NCBI GenBank assembly: GCA_030685065.1
Contig: JAUXQH010000022.1
Span: 62,001 to 126,000, forward strand
Source of the DNA: Pseudomonadota bacterium
Lineage (GTDB): Bacteria > Myxococcota_A > UBA796 > SXON01
Length of the DNA stretch: 64,000 nt
Reading direction: 5' to 3'
Shown piece by piece: positions 55,043 through 64,000 of the stretch. The notes below the pieces were generated by a model. It saw only the letters and a list, made by a program, of their open reading frames with translations. It was not told the DNA's origin and searched no databases. The first letter of the stretch is position 1. Every line of letters starts with the position of its first letter. The position numbers and the translations under genes were made by a program.

Positions 55043-56884
55043 TCAGAGCCCCTGGCCGGCCTTCTCCATCAGCGTCGACAAGCGCTTGCTGAAGCCGGCG
55101 GCGTCGTCCACCTGGCCCTCGGCGATCTTTGCGTAGTCGAGCAGGAGCCGGGCGAGCGGCTCGGCGGCGTCGGTCTTGCCCTCCGCGTGCAGGCTCACGA
55201 GCTTCTTCACCAGGGCGTGCTCCGGGTTGACCTCGAGGATGCGCTGGGCCTTGGGCCCCTCCTGCCGCGCCGCGCGGAGAATGCGCTCGAGGTTGGCGCT
55301 CACGCCCCAGTCCGAGTCGACAAGGACCGCGGGGCTGTCGGTCAGCCGCTTGCTGGGCCGCACGCTCGCGACGGAGCCGGCGAGGAGCCCGCCGAGCCAC
55401 GTCGCGAAGGGCTCGGCCTGCTTGCGCGCCTCGTCCGCGATGGGATCCTCTTCGGCGCCCGCGTCGAGATCGCCGCGCGCCACGCTCTTGAGCGGGGTGC
55501 CGTCGAACTCGGTGAGGTTCATCACCACCCACTCGTCGACCGGGTCGGAGAGCAGGATGACCTCCCAGCCCTTTTTGCGGAAGCGCTCGAGCTGGGGGCT
55601 CGCCTTCATCCGCTCGAGGTCCTGGCCGGTGATGTACCAGATGGCGTCCTGGCCCTCCTTGAGGTTGCCCTTGATCGCCGCGAGGTCGCGCCAGGGCTCC
55701 TCGTCCGTGGTCTCCGTGGTGCGGAACCGGAGGAGCGGCGTGAGGGCGTCCTTGTTGTCCGTGTCCTCGGCGACGCCCTCCTTGAGGGTCGCGCCGAAGT
55801 TGTCCCAGAACGTGCGGTAGGTGGCGGGATCCTCGCGGCCGATCTCCTTGAGGCGACGGAGGATCCGCTTCACGATCTGCTTGCGGATCGCGTTGATGAC
55901 CGGCGTGTTCTGGAGCAGCTCACGGCTGACGTTGAGGGAGACCTCGGGCGCGTCGACCACGCCGCGCGCGAAGCGCAGGTAGCGGGGCAGGAAGGCCTCG
56001 GCGTGCTCCAGCACCAGCACGCGACGCTGGTAGAGGCGAAGCCCACGCTTCACGTCGGGCTGGTCCAGATCGAACGGACGCTTCTGCGGGAAGAACAGGA
56101 GCGCGGAGAACTCGAGCGGGGCCTCGCTGCGGAAGTGGGTCCACGCGAGCGGGTCCTGGTAGTCGCTCGAGATGTGCTTGTAGAACTCCTTGTAGTCCTC
56201 CTCCGCCACCTCTTGAGGATTGCGCGCCCAGAGCGCGGTGGACTGGTTGATCCGCTCGTCGTTCAGGAACACGCCGTACTGCACGAAGTCGGAGTGGCGG
56301 CTGATGACCTCCCGGAGGCGGTCCTCGTCGAGGTACTCGACGGCTTCGGCCTTCAGGTGGAGCACCACGTCGGTGCCGCGCGTGGTGCGCGTGCCGGTGT
56401 CCACGGCGAAGGTGCCCTTTCCGTCGGATTCCCAGTAGACGGGCTCGGCGTCGGGCTCGGCGGAGAGGCTCTGTACCTGCACCCGGTGCGCCACCATGAA
56501 GCTGGCGTAGAAGCCCACGCCGAACTGGCCGATCAGCCCCTCGGCCGAGGCGCCGCGCTCCTTGAGCATCTGCGCGAAGGCCTTCGTGCCGGAGCGCGCG
56601 ATCGTGCCCAGGTGCTCGATGGCCTGCTCGCGCGTGAGCCCGATGCCGTTGTCGGACACGGTGATCGTGCCCTTGTCCTTGTCGACCGTGAGCGTGATCG
56701 CGGGCTCTCCGTCGGCTTCGCGCAGATCGTTGCGCTGCAGCGCGCTGAACCGGGCGCGATCGAGCGCGTCGGATGCGTTGGAGACGAGCTCCCGGAGGAA
56801 GATCTCCCGGTCCGAATAGAGCGAATGGACGACGAGCTCCAGCAGTTGCTGGACCTCGGCCTGAAAGGGGAGTGTGTCGGACAT
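55043..56884 (-). CDS. htpG: molecular chaperone HtpG (Hsp90 family)
   Basis: HtpG is the bacterial Hsp90. The 613-residue protein starts at ATG 56884 (MSDTLPFQAEVQQLLELVVH) and has the GHKL ATP pocket (RELVSNASDALDRARF, VSDNGIGLTREQ, IGQFGVGFYASF), the middle domain FPQKRPFDLD with NVSRELLQ, and a C-terminal dimerisation domain. Length is standard. In-frame codons up to 57031 run into gyrA's upstream region and are rejected. It diverges from gyrA across 128 bases. Confidence 0.96.
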   Translation of the reverse strand: MSDTLPFQAEVQQLLELVVHSLYSDREIFLRELVSNASDALDRARFSALQRNDLREADGEPAITLTVDKDKGTITVSDNGIGLTREQAIEHLGTIARSGTKAFAQMLKERGASAEGLIGQFGVGFYASFMVAHRVQVQSLSAEPDAEPVYWESDGKGTFAVDTGTRTTRGTDVVLHLKAEAVEYLDEDRLREVISRHSDFVQYGVFLNDERINQSTALWARNPQEVAEEDYKEFYKHISSDYQDPLAWTHFRSEAPLEFSALLFFPQKRPFDLDQPDVKRGLRLYQRRVLVLEHAEAFLPRYLRFARGVVDAPEVSLNVSRELLQNTPVINAIRKQIVKRILRRLKEIGREDPATYRTFWDNFGATLKEGVAEDTDNKDALTPLLRFRTTETTDEEPWRDLAAIKGNLKEGQDAIWYITGQDLERMKASPQLERFRKKGWEVILLSDPVDEWVVMNLTEFDGTPLKSVARGDLDAGAEEDPIADEARKQAEPFATWLGGLLAGSVASVRPSKRLTDSPAVLVDSDWGVSANLERILRAARQEGPKAQRILEVNPEHALVKKLVSLHAEGKTDAAEPLARLLLDYAKIAEGQVDDAAGFSKRLSTLMEKAGQGL

Positions 56885-57012
56885 GCGTCGTCTCCGATGG
56901 TTGGGGCAGGAGATAGGAACGACTGCCGACGACGTCAAGCGCCTTCGTCGCGAGCCTCGCGGCCCGAGATCCCTGAATCGGATAGACGGGCGGGTCGTAG
57001 CGAGAGAAGCCG

Positions 57013-59607
57013 ATGGACACCAATTTTGCACGCCTGCTCGTGCCGATCCAGATCGAAGAGGAAATGCGCTCCTCTTACCTGGACTATTCGATGTCCGTCA
57101 TCGTGGGTCGCGCGTTGCCCGACGTTCGGGACGGCCTGAAGCCGGTCCACCGCCGCGTCCTGTACGCCATGCTCCGCAACGGCCTCGTACACAACCGCGC
57201 CTACCGAAAGTGCGCCAACGTGGTCGGAGAGGTGCTCGGCAAGTACCACCCCCACGGCGATGCCTCGGTGTACGACGCCCTGGTGCGCATGGCCCAGCCG
57301 TGGAACATGCGGTACCTCCTGGTGGACGGGCAGGGCAACTTCGGCAGTGTCGACGGGGACAACGCCGCGGCCTACCGGTACACCGAGTGCCGCATGACGG
57401 CGCTCGCGGAGCAGCTGCTCGTCGACATCGACAAGGAGACCGTCAACTTCACGCCGAACTTCGACGGTAGGAACGAGGAGCCCGAGGTCCTCCCCGCCGC
57501 GTTCCCGAACCTCCTGGTCAACGGCTCGGAGGGCATCGCGGTCGGCATGGCGACCAAGATCCCGCCGAACAACCTCACCGAGGTCATCAACGGCCTGCTC
57601 GCGCTGATCGAGAACCCGGACATCGATATCGAAGGGTTGATGAAGCACATCCCCGCGCCGGACTTCCCGACCGCGGGGACGATCTACGGCTACGAGGGCG
57701 TGCGCGAGGCCTACACGACCGGCCGCGGCCGGCTCATCGTTCGCGGCAAGATCGAGTTCGAGGAGGTGGAGAATCGCGAGGCGATCATCATCACCGAGCT
57801 GCCCTTCCAGGTGAACAAGGCGCGCCTCCAGGAGGAGATCGCCGACCAGGTCAAGGAGAAGCGGCTCGAGGGCATCCACGCCATCCGCGACGAGTCCGAC
57901 CGCCAGGGCATGCGCGTCGTCATCGAGCTCAAGCGGGACGCCGTGCGCGAGGTGGTCGTCAACCACCTGTACAAGCAGACCCAGCTCCAGAACACCTTCG
58001 GCATCATCTTCCTGGCGATCGTCCAGCAACGCCCGCAGATCCTGAACCTGAAGGAGCTGCTCCAGCACTACCTGGGGCACCGCCGCGAGGTCACCCTCCG
58101 CCGCACGCGGTACGAGCTCCGCAAGGCCCGCGAGCGCGCGCACATCCTCGAGGGTCTGCGCATCGCGCTCGACCACATCGACGCGGTCATCGCCCTCATC
58201 CGCGCCTCGCGCACCACGGACGACGCGCGGGCGGGCCTCATGGCCACCTTCGCGCTCTCCGAGGTCCAGTCCCAGGCCATCCTCGACATGCGCCTGCAGC
58301 GCCTCGTCGGCTTGGAGCGCGACAAGATCGAGGAGGAGTACAAGGAGCTCATGGGCCGCATCGAGTGGCTGCTCTCCATCCTCGGCGACGAGAAGGTGCT
58401 GTTCGACCTCATCCGGACCGAGCTCACCGCGATTCGTGACCAGTTCGGGGATGCGCGGCGCACCAACATCATCGGGGACAGCGCGTCCCTGACGCTGAAC
58501 GATCTGATCGCCGAAGAAGAGCAGGTCGTGACCCTCTCCCGGCTCGGGTACATCAAGCGCACGTCGATGACCGAGTTCCGCATGCAGAAGCGCGGCGGGC
58601 TCGGCAAGACCGGCATGAACACCCGCGACCAGGACGTGGTCACCGACATCTTCCTCGCGAACACCCACGGGTACATCCTCGCCTTCACCAACACGGGGCG
58701 CCTGTACTGGGTGCGCGTGTACGATCTGCCCGAGGCCGCCCCGAACGCGCGCGGCAAGCCCATCGTGAACTTCGCCCAGCTCGCCTCCGGCGAGAAGGTC
58801 GCGAGCGTGGTGTCGGTCAAGGACTTCGGCGAGCCCCTCGATCTGATCTTCGTGAGCCGCCGCGGCTTCGTGAAGCGCACCCCCCTCTCCGCCTACGGAA
58901 ACGTGCGCGCGGCCGGGCTCGCGGCATGCGATCTGGTCGATGGAGACGAGGTGCTCCGCGTCAGCCTCGCGGAGCGCGGCGCCGACATCCTCCTCGCGAC
59001 CAAGCGAGGCCGCGCGCTCCGCTTCGCCGGCTCGAAGGTGCGCCAGATGGGCCGCATCGCCCGCGGTGTACGCGGCATCAAGCTCCGTAACGAGGAGGAC
59101 GCCGTCGTCGATCTCGCGGTGCTCTCCACCGAGGGCGTGTCCTTCCTCGTGACCGTCACCGCGAACGGGTACGGCAAGCGCACGGCCCTGGCCGACTACC
59201 CCACCAAGGGGCGCGGCACCGGCGGCGTGCTCGACATCGTGGCGGACGCCCGCAACGGTGACGTGGTGGCGACCGTCGCGATGGACGACGGGGATCAGCT
59301 CCTCCTCATCACGGACAGCGGCCGCATCATCCGCATGCGCCTCGAGGACATTCGCCTGGTCGGCCGGCGCACGCGCGGCGTGCGGCTCATGCGCTTGTCC
59401 GATGACGAGCGGATCGTCGCGGTCGAGCGCATCCTTCGGGACACCGCCGACGCCGTGGGGGACGCCCTCGCGCCGGAGGACAAGCCCCCCGAGGCCGAGG
59501 CCGACGAGGCTGTCGACGCGGCGGACGACGCGGCGGAGGAGGGCGACGACGAAGCGCTCGACGAGGGTGACGAAGCCGAGGCCGACGAGGGCGAGACGGA
59601 CGAGTGA
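57013..59607 (+). CDS. gyrA: DNA gyrase subunit A
   Basis: GyrA is the DNA-cleaving half of gyrase. The 864-residue protein has the active-site tyrosine in [10 protein letters not shown], the coiled-coil, and a six-blade C-terminal DNA-wrapping domain with a GyrA box ([11 protein letters not shown]), which separates it from ParC. In the quinolone region it reads [17 protein letters not shown], with Ala rather than Ser at the E. coli Ser83 position, as in mycobacteria. The last 45 residues are very acidic ([20 protein letters not shown]), as in some other gyrases. It is encoded far from gyrB. Confidence 0.96.
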   Translation: MDTNFARLLVPIQIEEEMRSSYLDYSMSVIVGRALPDVRDGLKPVHRRVLYAMLRNGLVHNRAYRKCANVVGEVLGKYHPHGDASVYDALVRMAQPWNMRYLLVDGQGNFGSVDGDNAAAYRYTECRMTALAEQLLVDIDKETVNFTPNFDGRNEEPEVLPAAFPNLLVNGSEGIAVGMATKIPPNNLTEVINGLLALIENPDIDIEGLMKHIPAPDFPTAGTIYGYEGVREAYTTGRGRLIVRGKIEFEEVENREAIIITELPFQVNKARLQEEIADQVKEKRLEGIHAIRDESDRQGMRVVIELKRDAVREVVVNHLYKQTQLQNTFGIIFLAIVQQRPQILNLKELLQHYLGHRREVTLRRTRYELRKARERAHILEGLRIALDHIDAVIALIRASRTTDDARAGLMATFALSEVQSQAILDMRLQRLVGLERDKIEEEYKELMGRIEWLLSILGDEKVLFDLIRTELTAIRDQFGDARRTNIIGDSASLTLNDLIAEEEQVVTLSRLGYIKRTSMTEFRMQKRGGLGKTGMNTRDQDVVTDIFLANTHGYILAFTNTGRLYWVRVYDLPEAAPNARGKPIVNFAQLASGEKVASVVSVKDFGEPLDLIFVSRRGFVKRTPLSAYGNVRAAGLAACDLVDGDEVLRVSLAERGADILLATKRGRALRFAGSKVRQMGRIARGVRGIKLRNEEDAVVDLAVLSTEGVSFLVTVTANGYGKRTALADYPTKGRGTGGVLDIVADARNGDVVATVAMDDGDQLLLITDSGRIIRMRLEDIRLVGRRTRGVRLMRLSDDERIVAVERILRDTADAVGDALAPEDKPPEAEADEAVDAADDAAEEGDDEALDEGDEAEADEGETDE

Positions 59608-59650
59608 GTGTAATTGTCCGCGCCGCGTCGGTTGCGGTAGTCTGCCCTTG

Positions 59651-60250
59651 ATGCCTGCAACCCCTGCTCGCCGCTACCTTCTCGGAGCCGTCGCCGTACC
59701 GCTCACGGTCGGTGTCCTGGGCCTGGTGGGCGCGCTCGGGCCCTGGTCCCCGCTGGCGCTCGATCGGGCGAACGCGCGCTACACCGCCGGAGACGTGGTC
59801 GGGGCGGAGGTCGCCTATGCCGCCCTCGCCGAGGGGTGGTCCACGCCCTCCACGCGGGCCGAAGCCGCCACGCGCGCAGGGCTCCTCGCCCTCGCCCGGA
59901 ACGATCCGCGGGAGGCCGCGGAGCGGCTTCGTCGCGCGGTCGACCTCCATCCGGACGCCGATCGCCGGTCGGCCGTGCGGGTTCAGCTCGCGGGCGTGTA
60001 CCGGGACCAGCTCGTGGATCCCGTGCGCGCCGCCGAAGAGTACGAGCGCGCGGCCCTCGACGCGGACGGGGCGGCCACGCTCGTCGAGGCGGCGGCTTGT
60101 TGGGAGCGCGCCGGCCGTCTCGGCCAGGCGGTGGATGCCTGGATGCGCGCGGTGAACGCTCCGGGAGACGACGCCGCGCGGGCAGAAGCGGAGGCCGGGC
60201 TCATGAGGGCTGAACGAGCGATGGGCGCCGTGGTAGATGCGGGGCCATGA
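59651..60250 (+). CDS. membrane-anchored TPR protein
   Basis: This 199-residue protein has an N-terminal transmembrane or signal segment (YLLGAVAVPLTVGVLGLVGAL) and then about four TPR units (ARYTAGDVVGAEVAYAALAE, LALARNDPREAAERLRRAV, VYRDQLVDPVRAAEEYERA, ACWERAGRLGQAVDAWMRA). It is probably a periplasmic scaffold. A TTGTCC/TAGTCT pair spaced 18 bases at 59614-59643 may be its promoter. The stop overlaps the next gene's ATG (ATGA), so it is coupled to a nuclease lipoprotein. Confidence 0.8.
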   Translation: MPATPARRYLLGAVAVPLTVGVLGLVGALGPWSPLALDRANARYTAGDVVGAEVAYAALAEGWSTPSTRAEAATRAGLLALARNDPREAAERLRRAVDLHPDADRRSAVRVQLAGVYRDQLVDPVRAAEEYERAALDADGAATLVEAAACWERAGRLGQAVDAWMRAVNAPGDDAARAEAEAGLMRAERAMGAVVDAGP

Positions 60251-60849
60251 TCGTCTGGTTGCTCGCCGTCTGCTCGCTCGCATGTGTCCCCCAGGCCACG
60301 AAAGAGGACACCGCGGACACCGATCCGGCGGAGGACACCGACGTCGATCTGGACGCGGAGGAGCTCGCCGCGGATGACGCGCGCGTGCGGGCCCTGACGG
60401 ACGTGCTCCAGGGCGACACCCCCTGCGCCGAGCCGCAGCTGGTGCGGGTGCTGGAGACCGTCGACGGCGACACCTTCCACGCCCTTCCGGAAGGGGCGGA
60501 CCGTTATTTTTCGGTTCGGGTCATCGGCATCGACACCCCCGAGGTCGAGCACGACGACCCCGCGGAGTGCTACGGCAACGAAGCCTGGGCCTGGGCTGAG
60601 GCGCGCCTCGCCGGCCGGCTGGTGTGGCTGACTTTCGACGGGGAGTGCCTCGATGATTTCGATCGCACCCTCGCCTACGTGATCCGCAGCAACGACGAAG
60701 ACGGCTTCTTCAACCGCGCGCTCGCCCGCAACGGGTACGCCACGCCGTTTCCGTTCCCGCTGACGGACACCTACGAGGACGAGATCGCGGCGGACGCCCG
60801 CGCGGCGCGAGACGAGGGAGCAGGCCTCTGGTCTGCCTGCGAACGTTGA
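60247..60849 (+). CDS. staphylococcal-nuclease-like (TNase) lipoprotein
   Basis: This 200-residue protein has a lipobox (WLLAVCSLAC), a DTADTDPAEDTDVDLD acidic linker, and an SNase domain: VLETVDGDTFHA, VRVIGIDTPEVEH (metal Asp and catalytic region), DRTLAYVIRSNDEDGFFNRALARNGYA and a final GLWSACER. The key Asp/Glu/Arg residues of the family seem present (IGIDTPE, DRTLAYV). It should be a calcium-dependent nuclease tethered outside the cytoplasm. Its start overlaps the TPR gene. Confidence 0.88.
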   Translation: MIVWLLAVCSLACVPQATKEDTADTDPAEDTDVDLDAEELAADDARVRALTDVLQGDTPCAEPQLVRVLETVDGDTFHALPEGADRYFSVRVIGIDTPEVEHDDPAECYGNEAWAWAEARLAGRLVWLTFDGECLDDFDRTLAYVIRSNDEDGFFNRALARNGYATPFPFPLTDTYEDEIAADARAARDEGAGLWSACER

Positions 60850-60937
60850 CGCGTCCAGGCTGTTGCGTTAACGCTGGCGGCCCTCGGGGGGCTCCCCTCC
60901 GAGCGCATCTTTTCAGCGTCTTACGCGGTCTCGCCAG

Positions 60938-61183
60938 GTGAGCGACCGGATGTCGGAAACCGGCGGTTGGAAGCGGGCGTGGAGAGCCACCGCCTACGTA
61001 TCCGGCCTCCCGATCTCCACCATCGCAGGGGGCCTGCTCGGCGCGGCACTCGATCATGTGCTTGGTGGTGGCTGGGTCGCCACGGCCATCTTCGGGTTCC
61101 TCGGCTTCGCCGCCGGGGTGTTCCAGCTCTTCCGAGGACTCCAGAAGCTCTCCGATGCTCCCCCCTTCGACCATCCTCCGTGA
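60938..61183 (+). CDS. AtpZ/AtpI-like F0 assembly membrane protein
   Basis: This 81-residue protein has two transmembrane helices (YVSGLPISTIAGGLLGAALDHVL, VATAIFGFLGFAAGVFQLFRG) with a glycine hairpin, the layout of AtpZ, which precedes AtpI in many ATP synthase clusters and is implicated in Mg/Ca handling or rotor assembly. GTG 60938 or ATG 60950 may start it. Its end overlaps the next gene by 29 bases. Confidence 0.78.
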   Translation: MSDRMSETGGWKRAWRATAYVSGLPISTIAGGLLGAALDHVLGGGWVATAIFGFLGFAAGVFQLFRGLQKLSDAPPFDHPP

Positions 61184-61526
61184 CGCCGCGATCGCCGGGC
61201 TCTTGTTGAGCCTGGCCGGCACGTTTGCGGGAGCGGAGTTCGCGGGGGCGGTCGCCGCCGGAGCCCTCGGCAGCCTGGTCAACCTCGGCTTGCTCATCCG
61301 GCTCGTCGCGGGCGCGTCGCCCGAGGCGGGCGCGCTGTTCGTCGCGCGGCTGTTCCTCAAGCAGATCGCGGGGGCGGTCCTCCTCCTCCTGTTGGTCGCC
61401 AACCTCCCCGCCGCGCCCGTGTTCATCGGCTTCTGCTCGGTGCTCCTCGCGCTCGCTGTCCGCGCCGCGCTGACGCTGGCCGGCTGGGCTTCCGTCCCCT
61501 CCCATTCGACCCCGGAGCCTGGATGA
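61155..61526 (+). CDS. atpI: ATP synthase protein I (AtpI)-like
   Basis: This 123-residue protein with four hydrophobic helices ([70 protein letters not shown]) fits AtpI, which helps assemble the c-ring. I chose ATG 61155, inside the end of the AtpZ-like gene. Its stop overlaps atpB (ATGA at 61523). Sequence alone is weakly diagnostic; position before atpB is the main support. Confidence 0.72.
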   Translation: MLPPSTILRDAAIAGLLLSLAGTFAGAEFAGAVAAGALGSLVNLGLLIRLVAGASPEAGALFVARLFLKQIAGAVLLLLLVANLPAAPVFIGFCSVLLALAVRAALTLAGWASVPSHSTPEPG

Positions 61527-62356
61527 TCTCCCTGCTCGGCCTGCTCCTCGCGGGCACCTCGGGTGCACAGGCGTCGAGCTTCTCGTGGTACCAGCTCCTC
61601 CCCGGCTTCGGCGCGGAGAGCGAGGTGGGCCATGCGCTCGGCCTGAACCAGGCGCACGACGCCTTCCTCATCCCCACCGTATGGGGGATCGTCGCCTTCC
61701 TGCTCGTCGTTGCCGGTCTCGCGCGCATGGGCCTCCAGCGCGCGATCGCCAAGGGCGGAATCGCGGCGTACGTGCCCGACTCCGGCCTCACGATCCGCAA
61801 CGCGTTCGAGATCGTGATCGAGTGGCTCTACGAGCTGGTCGCCGGCATGATCGGCAAGACCGAGGCGAAGGCCTTCCTGCCGCTCGTCGCCACTCTTTTC
61901 CTGTACGTGCTGGTGTCGAACCTCTCCGGGTTCGTGCCGGGCGTCCTTCCGGCCACCGAGAACTTCTCGCACAACCTCGCCCTCGCGCTGTGTGTGTTCG
62001 TGGTGTTCAACTACGCCGGCCTCTCGCGGCAGGGCATGGGCTACCTCAAGCACCTCGCCGGCCCGATCGCGGTGCTCGCGCCGGTGTTCCTGGTGCTCGA
62101 GACCATCTCGTTGCTCATCCGGCCGGTGTCGCTGACCGTGCGGCTCTCGGTCAACATCTTCGTCGACCACCTCCTGCAGACCATCGTGCGCGGCCTGGGG
62201 GACAGCTTCCTCGGCTTCCTCGGCGCCGCCATCCTGCCGGTCCCGATCTACTTCCTCGGTCTGCTGGTGTGCGTCGTGCAGGCCTTCGTCTTCGCGCTCC
62301 TGACCACCATCTACATCAGCCTGTCCGTGGCGCACGCGGACGAGCATCACCACTAG
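61523..62356 (+). CDS. atpB: ATP synthase F0 subunit a
   Basis: This 277-residue membrane protein has the essential arginine in [16 protein letters not shown], conserved in subunit a as the stator residue facing the c-ring glutamate, plus SNLSGFVPG and [25 protein letters not shown] near the C-terminus. The N-terminus may be a signal-like segment ([14 protein letters not shown]). It is coupled to the AtpI-like gene and followed by atpE after 20 bases. Confidence 0.95.
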   Translation: MISLLGLLLAGTSGAQASSFSWYQLLPGFGAESEVGHALGLNQAHDAFLIPTVWGIVAFLLVVAGLARMGLQRAIAKGGIAAYVPDSGLTIRNAFEIVIEWLYELVAGMIGKTEAKAFLPLVATLFLYVLVSNLSGFVPGVLPATENFSHNLALALCVFVVFNYAGLSRQGMGYLKHLAGPIAVLAPVFLVLETISLLIRPVSLTVRLSVNIFVDHLLQTIVRGLGDSFLGFLGAAILPVPIYFLGLLVCVVQAFVFALLTTIYISLSVAHADEHHH

Positions 62357-62376
62357 AACGTCCACCGGAGGATCCC

Positions 62377-62697
62377 ATGAATTCCAAGCTTCGCACCGCT
62401 GCTCGCGTTGTCGCCCTCTTCGTCGCGACCACCGGCTTCGCCCTCGCCGAGGGCACCAACGCCTTTGACGCGACCACCTGGGGCCCCGGCATCGGCGCCG
62501 GCCTCGCCATCGGCCTCGCCGCGCTCGGCGGTGGTCTCGGCCAGGGCCGCACCGCGACCGCGGCGCTCGAGGGCATGGCCCGCAATCCCCAGGCCGCCGG
62601 CATGCTCCAGACCCCGATGCTCATCGCGTTGGTCTTCACCGAGACCCTCACGCTCTTCAGCCTCGTCGTCGCCATGAAGCTCGCCGGCCTGATCTAG
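62377..62697 (+). CDS. atpE: ATP synthase F0 subunit c
   Basis: This 106-residue proteolipid has an unusual N-terminal signal-like extension ([20 protein letters not shown]) before the hairpin. Helix 1 has [16 protein letters not shown] and helix 2 has [14 protein letters not shown] with the ion-binding glutamate. Gln in helix 1 plus Glu-Thr in helix 2 is compatible with either H+ or Na+ rings. ATG 62377 has a strong ACCGGAGGA site. Subunits b, delta and F1 are not downstream. Confidence 0.93.
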   Translation: MNSKLRTAARVVALFVATTGFALAEGTNAFDATTWGPGIGAGLAIGLAALGGGLGQGRTATAALEGMARNPQAAGMLQTPMLIALVFTETLTLFSLVVAMKLAGLI

Positions 62698-62733
62698 CCC
62701 CCCGCGGCATCCGCCGCGGAGCCTCGTGCAGAG

Positions 62734-62777
62734 GACGCCCGCACCCCTCCCCCGGGGTGGCGGGCGTCTGCCATTTT
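62734..62777 (+). terminator. intrinsic terminator after atpE
   Basis: GACGCCCGC-ACCCC (from 62734) pairs with GGGGT-G-GCGGGCGTC (to 62768), a 14-bp stem with one bulge, followed by TGCCATTTT. It ends the F0 transcript, confirming that no further ATP synthase genes follow. Confidence 0.8.
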
Positions 62778-62882
62778 GGAGGGCTTCTTTCCGGTCGCGC
62801 GCGCCTGATCACGGCCCCCTTCGGAATCCCGAACGCCGCTGACGGTTACACTTGGGGGTCTGCTCCCCATGCCGGAGGTCGA

Positions 62883-63704
62883 ATGCTCTCGTTGCTGCTC
62901 GCCGTGTCCTTGGTCGACGCCAAGCCGAAGAAGAACAAGGCGCCGCCCGCGCCGCCGCAGGGCTGGCACCGCGAAGAGGGCTGGGCGGGGGACTGCTACT
63001 ACCCGGTGGACTACACGGCCCTCGGCGAGGGCGAGAAGAAGATGGCCCGCCAGACCGCGCTCGAAGAGATGAAGAAGCAGTGGGAGGGGGTGCGCGACGA
63101 CAACGTGAAGTTCGACGCGAACCTCATCGAGGAGGTCGACATCACCTTGCTCGGCCGCCCGACGAACATCGAGGCCATCAGCCGCGGCAACCTCGAGCAG
63201 TGCCAGAAGGTGCGCAAGGGCGGCGACCTCGGCGCGTGGCAGTCCTACCTCTCCGCGCTCCCGGCCAAGCTCACGGCGGGCGAGTGCATCCAGCCGCTCA
63301 CCTACACGCTGTTCGACTACCTGGACATCGGGCGCACGTGGCAGCGGGAGATCGGCCTCTGCAAGGGCGACAAGGCGCACGTCATCGCGAGCGCGAAGGA
63401 CCGCTACCGCATCAGCGACAGCGGCGCGTGGCTCACCGTCGAGGGGGACGTGACGCAGAAGGCCGTGGCGGCCGAGTACCCCTGCAACATCGAGGGCTGC
63501 TTCGTCGGCATGCTCGTCGGCAAGTTCGTGACGGACTCGGGGGTGGAGACCGTGTTCCCCATCGGCACCGAAACCACGTTCGTGGCGCCGGAGCACGGGA
63601 TCATCAGCTTCTCCATCAACGACACGGTCTGGTACGACAACAAGTGGTTCAAGTCGGCCACGATCGAAGATCGGACCTCCCTCACGATTGAGCCCGGCAA
63701 CTAG
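62883..63704 (+). CDS. exported protein with LecA-like C-terminal beta-sandwich
   Basis: This 273-residue protein starts at ATG 62883 with GGAGGT just upstream. A short hydrophobic signal (LSLLLAVSLVDA) is followed by a Lys/Pro segment, a helical domain (EKKMARQTALEEMKKQW) and a C-terminal domain (IGLCKGDKAHVIASAKDRYR, FVGMLVGKFVTDSG, FPIGTETTFVAPEHGIISFS, INDTVWYDN). That last pattern resembles PA-IL/LecA-type and galactose-binding beta-sandwiches. Carbohydrate binding is a guess from pattern. It stands alone after the atpE terminator. Confidence 0.75.
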   Translation: MLSLLLAVSLVDAKPKKNKAPPAPPQGWHREEGWAGDCYYPVDYTALGEGEKKMARQTALEEMKKQWEGVRDDNVKFDANLIEEVDITLLGRPTNIEAISRGNLEQCQKVRKGGDLGAWQSYLSALPAKLTAGECIQPLTYTLFDYLDIGRTWQREIGLCKGDKAHVIASAKDRYRISDSGAWLTVEGDVTQKAVAAEYPCNIEGCFVGMLVGKFVTDSGVETVFPIGTETTFVAPEHGIISFSINDTVWYDNKWFKSATIEDRTSLTIEPGN

Positions 63705-63707
63705 CGG

Positions 63708-64000
63708 GTGCGTCGCAAACCGCAGCGCATTTTCTTCGCCCTGCTCCCCCTGGTCATCCTCCTGGGTGCGGGAGAGGCCGCGCTGCGCTTCGCCGGCTGG
63801 CCGACCAAGGACCCGACGCGGGCGTTCACCCACGGGGATGTCTACTGGGTCGAGAAGGGCTCGCTCCACCTCGAGCCGTTCCCCCACAAGGAGACGGGCG
63901 GCACCTTCCGCGTGAGCACCGACGCCAACGGGCTCCGCGCGCCGCTCCACGCAGAAAAAAAGCCCGACGGCGTGTTCCGCGTGATGACGCTCGGGTGCAG
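63708..64000 (+). CDS. membrane-anchored SGNH/GDSL-like hydrolase (3' truncated)
   Basis: From GTG 63708 the frame is open to the window end, giving 97 residues. It begins with a basic stretch and a signal anchor (IFFALLPLVILLGAGEAALRF), then GDVYWVEKGSLHLEPFP, FRVSTDANGLRAP and a final FRVMTLGCS. The last segment matches block I of SGNH hydrolases, where GCS often replaces GDS. Family members are esterases or acyl hydrolases on envelope glycans. It may be co-transcribed with the preceding gene, whose stop is 3 bases upstream. Confidence 0.65.
   Translation, partial: MRRKPQRIFFALLPLVILLGAGEAALRFAGWPTKDPTRAFTHGDVYWVEKGSLHLEPFPHKETGGTFRVSTDANGLRAPLHAEKKPDGVFRVMTLGC

Noticed and set aside
57013..59607. 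ParC instead of GyrA
   Set aside because: The GyrA box [10 protein letters not shown] and the full C-terminal wrapping domain favour gyrase subunit A.

Overview
The window is chromosomal DNA of a very GC-rich bacterium with an outer membrane. It is centred on a replication origin. I infer a member of the Myxococcota or a related former deltaproteobacterial lineage. The reasons are several eukaryote-like Ser/Thr kinases, response-regulator/J-domain/TPR proteins, many small lipoproteins with Asp-Thr-Asp linkers, outer-membrane barrel proteins, and a split F0 ATP synthase cluster. I cannot name a species. I saw no rRNA, tRNA, CRISPR array, transposase or prophage.

Layout. 1-5 kb: two tandem paralogous kinase/AAA/TPR regulators, the first cut by the window edge. 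5-12 kb: a small unknown gene, then leftward genes SCO1/SenC, gshB, and the origin-side operon rpmH-rnpA-yidD-yidC-khpB(jag)-mnmE, with coupled overlaps in its rpmH-to-yidC part. 12-18.4 kb: dnaA, the likely oriC, dnaN, recF and gyrB. 18.4-22.2 kb: fabH, a pair of ArsA/Get3-like ATPases, and an exported protein. 22.3-23.5 kb: an RRM protein with a long glycine-rich tail and a clear terminator. 23.5-36.8 kb: CapA-like protein, class-I amidotransferase, DAG-kinase-like protein, kinase plus outer-membrane protein, an Omp85-like protein preceded by a 63-bp triplicated repeat, sulfatase-like lipoprotein plus GT39-like membrane protein, metallopeptidase and aminotransferase.

36.9-43.8 kb: a poly-Asp lipoprotein, then a coupled three-gene operon (exported TldD, exported TldE-like protein, polytopic membrane protein) divergent from a periplasmic-binding-protein-like gene. 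43.8-47.9 kb: a lower-GC block with a three-gene operon built around an unassigned clan GH-A-like enzyme. 48-54.2 kb: acidic protein, adenosine deaminase, two J-domain/TPR proteins (one with a receiver domain), and ssb. 54.2-64 kb: small lipoproteins, htpG, gyrA, a TPR protein, a nuclease lipoprotein, the F0 genes (two atpI/Z-like genes, atpB, atpE) without atpF or F1 genes, a LecA-like beta-sandwich protein, and a truncated SGNH-like hydrolase.

The core genes serve replication initiation, DNA topology, membrane-protein insertion and tRNA modification. The accessory genes are mostly envelope proteins and regulators. The best candidates for undescribed biology are the exported TldD/TldE operon, the GH-A-like operon at 43.8-47.9 kb, the TTGTCGATC repeat array, and mnmE, whose conserved N-terminus has no standard start codon and lies in frame behind the khpB stop.
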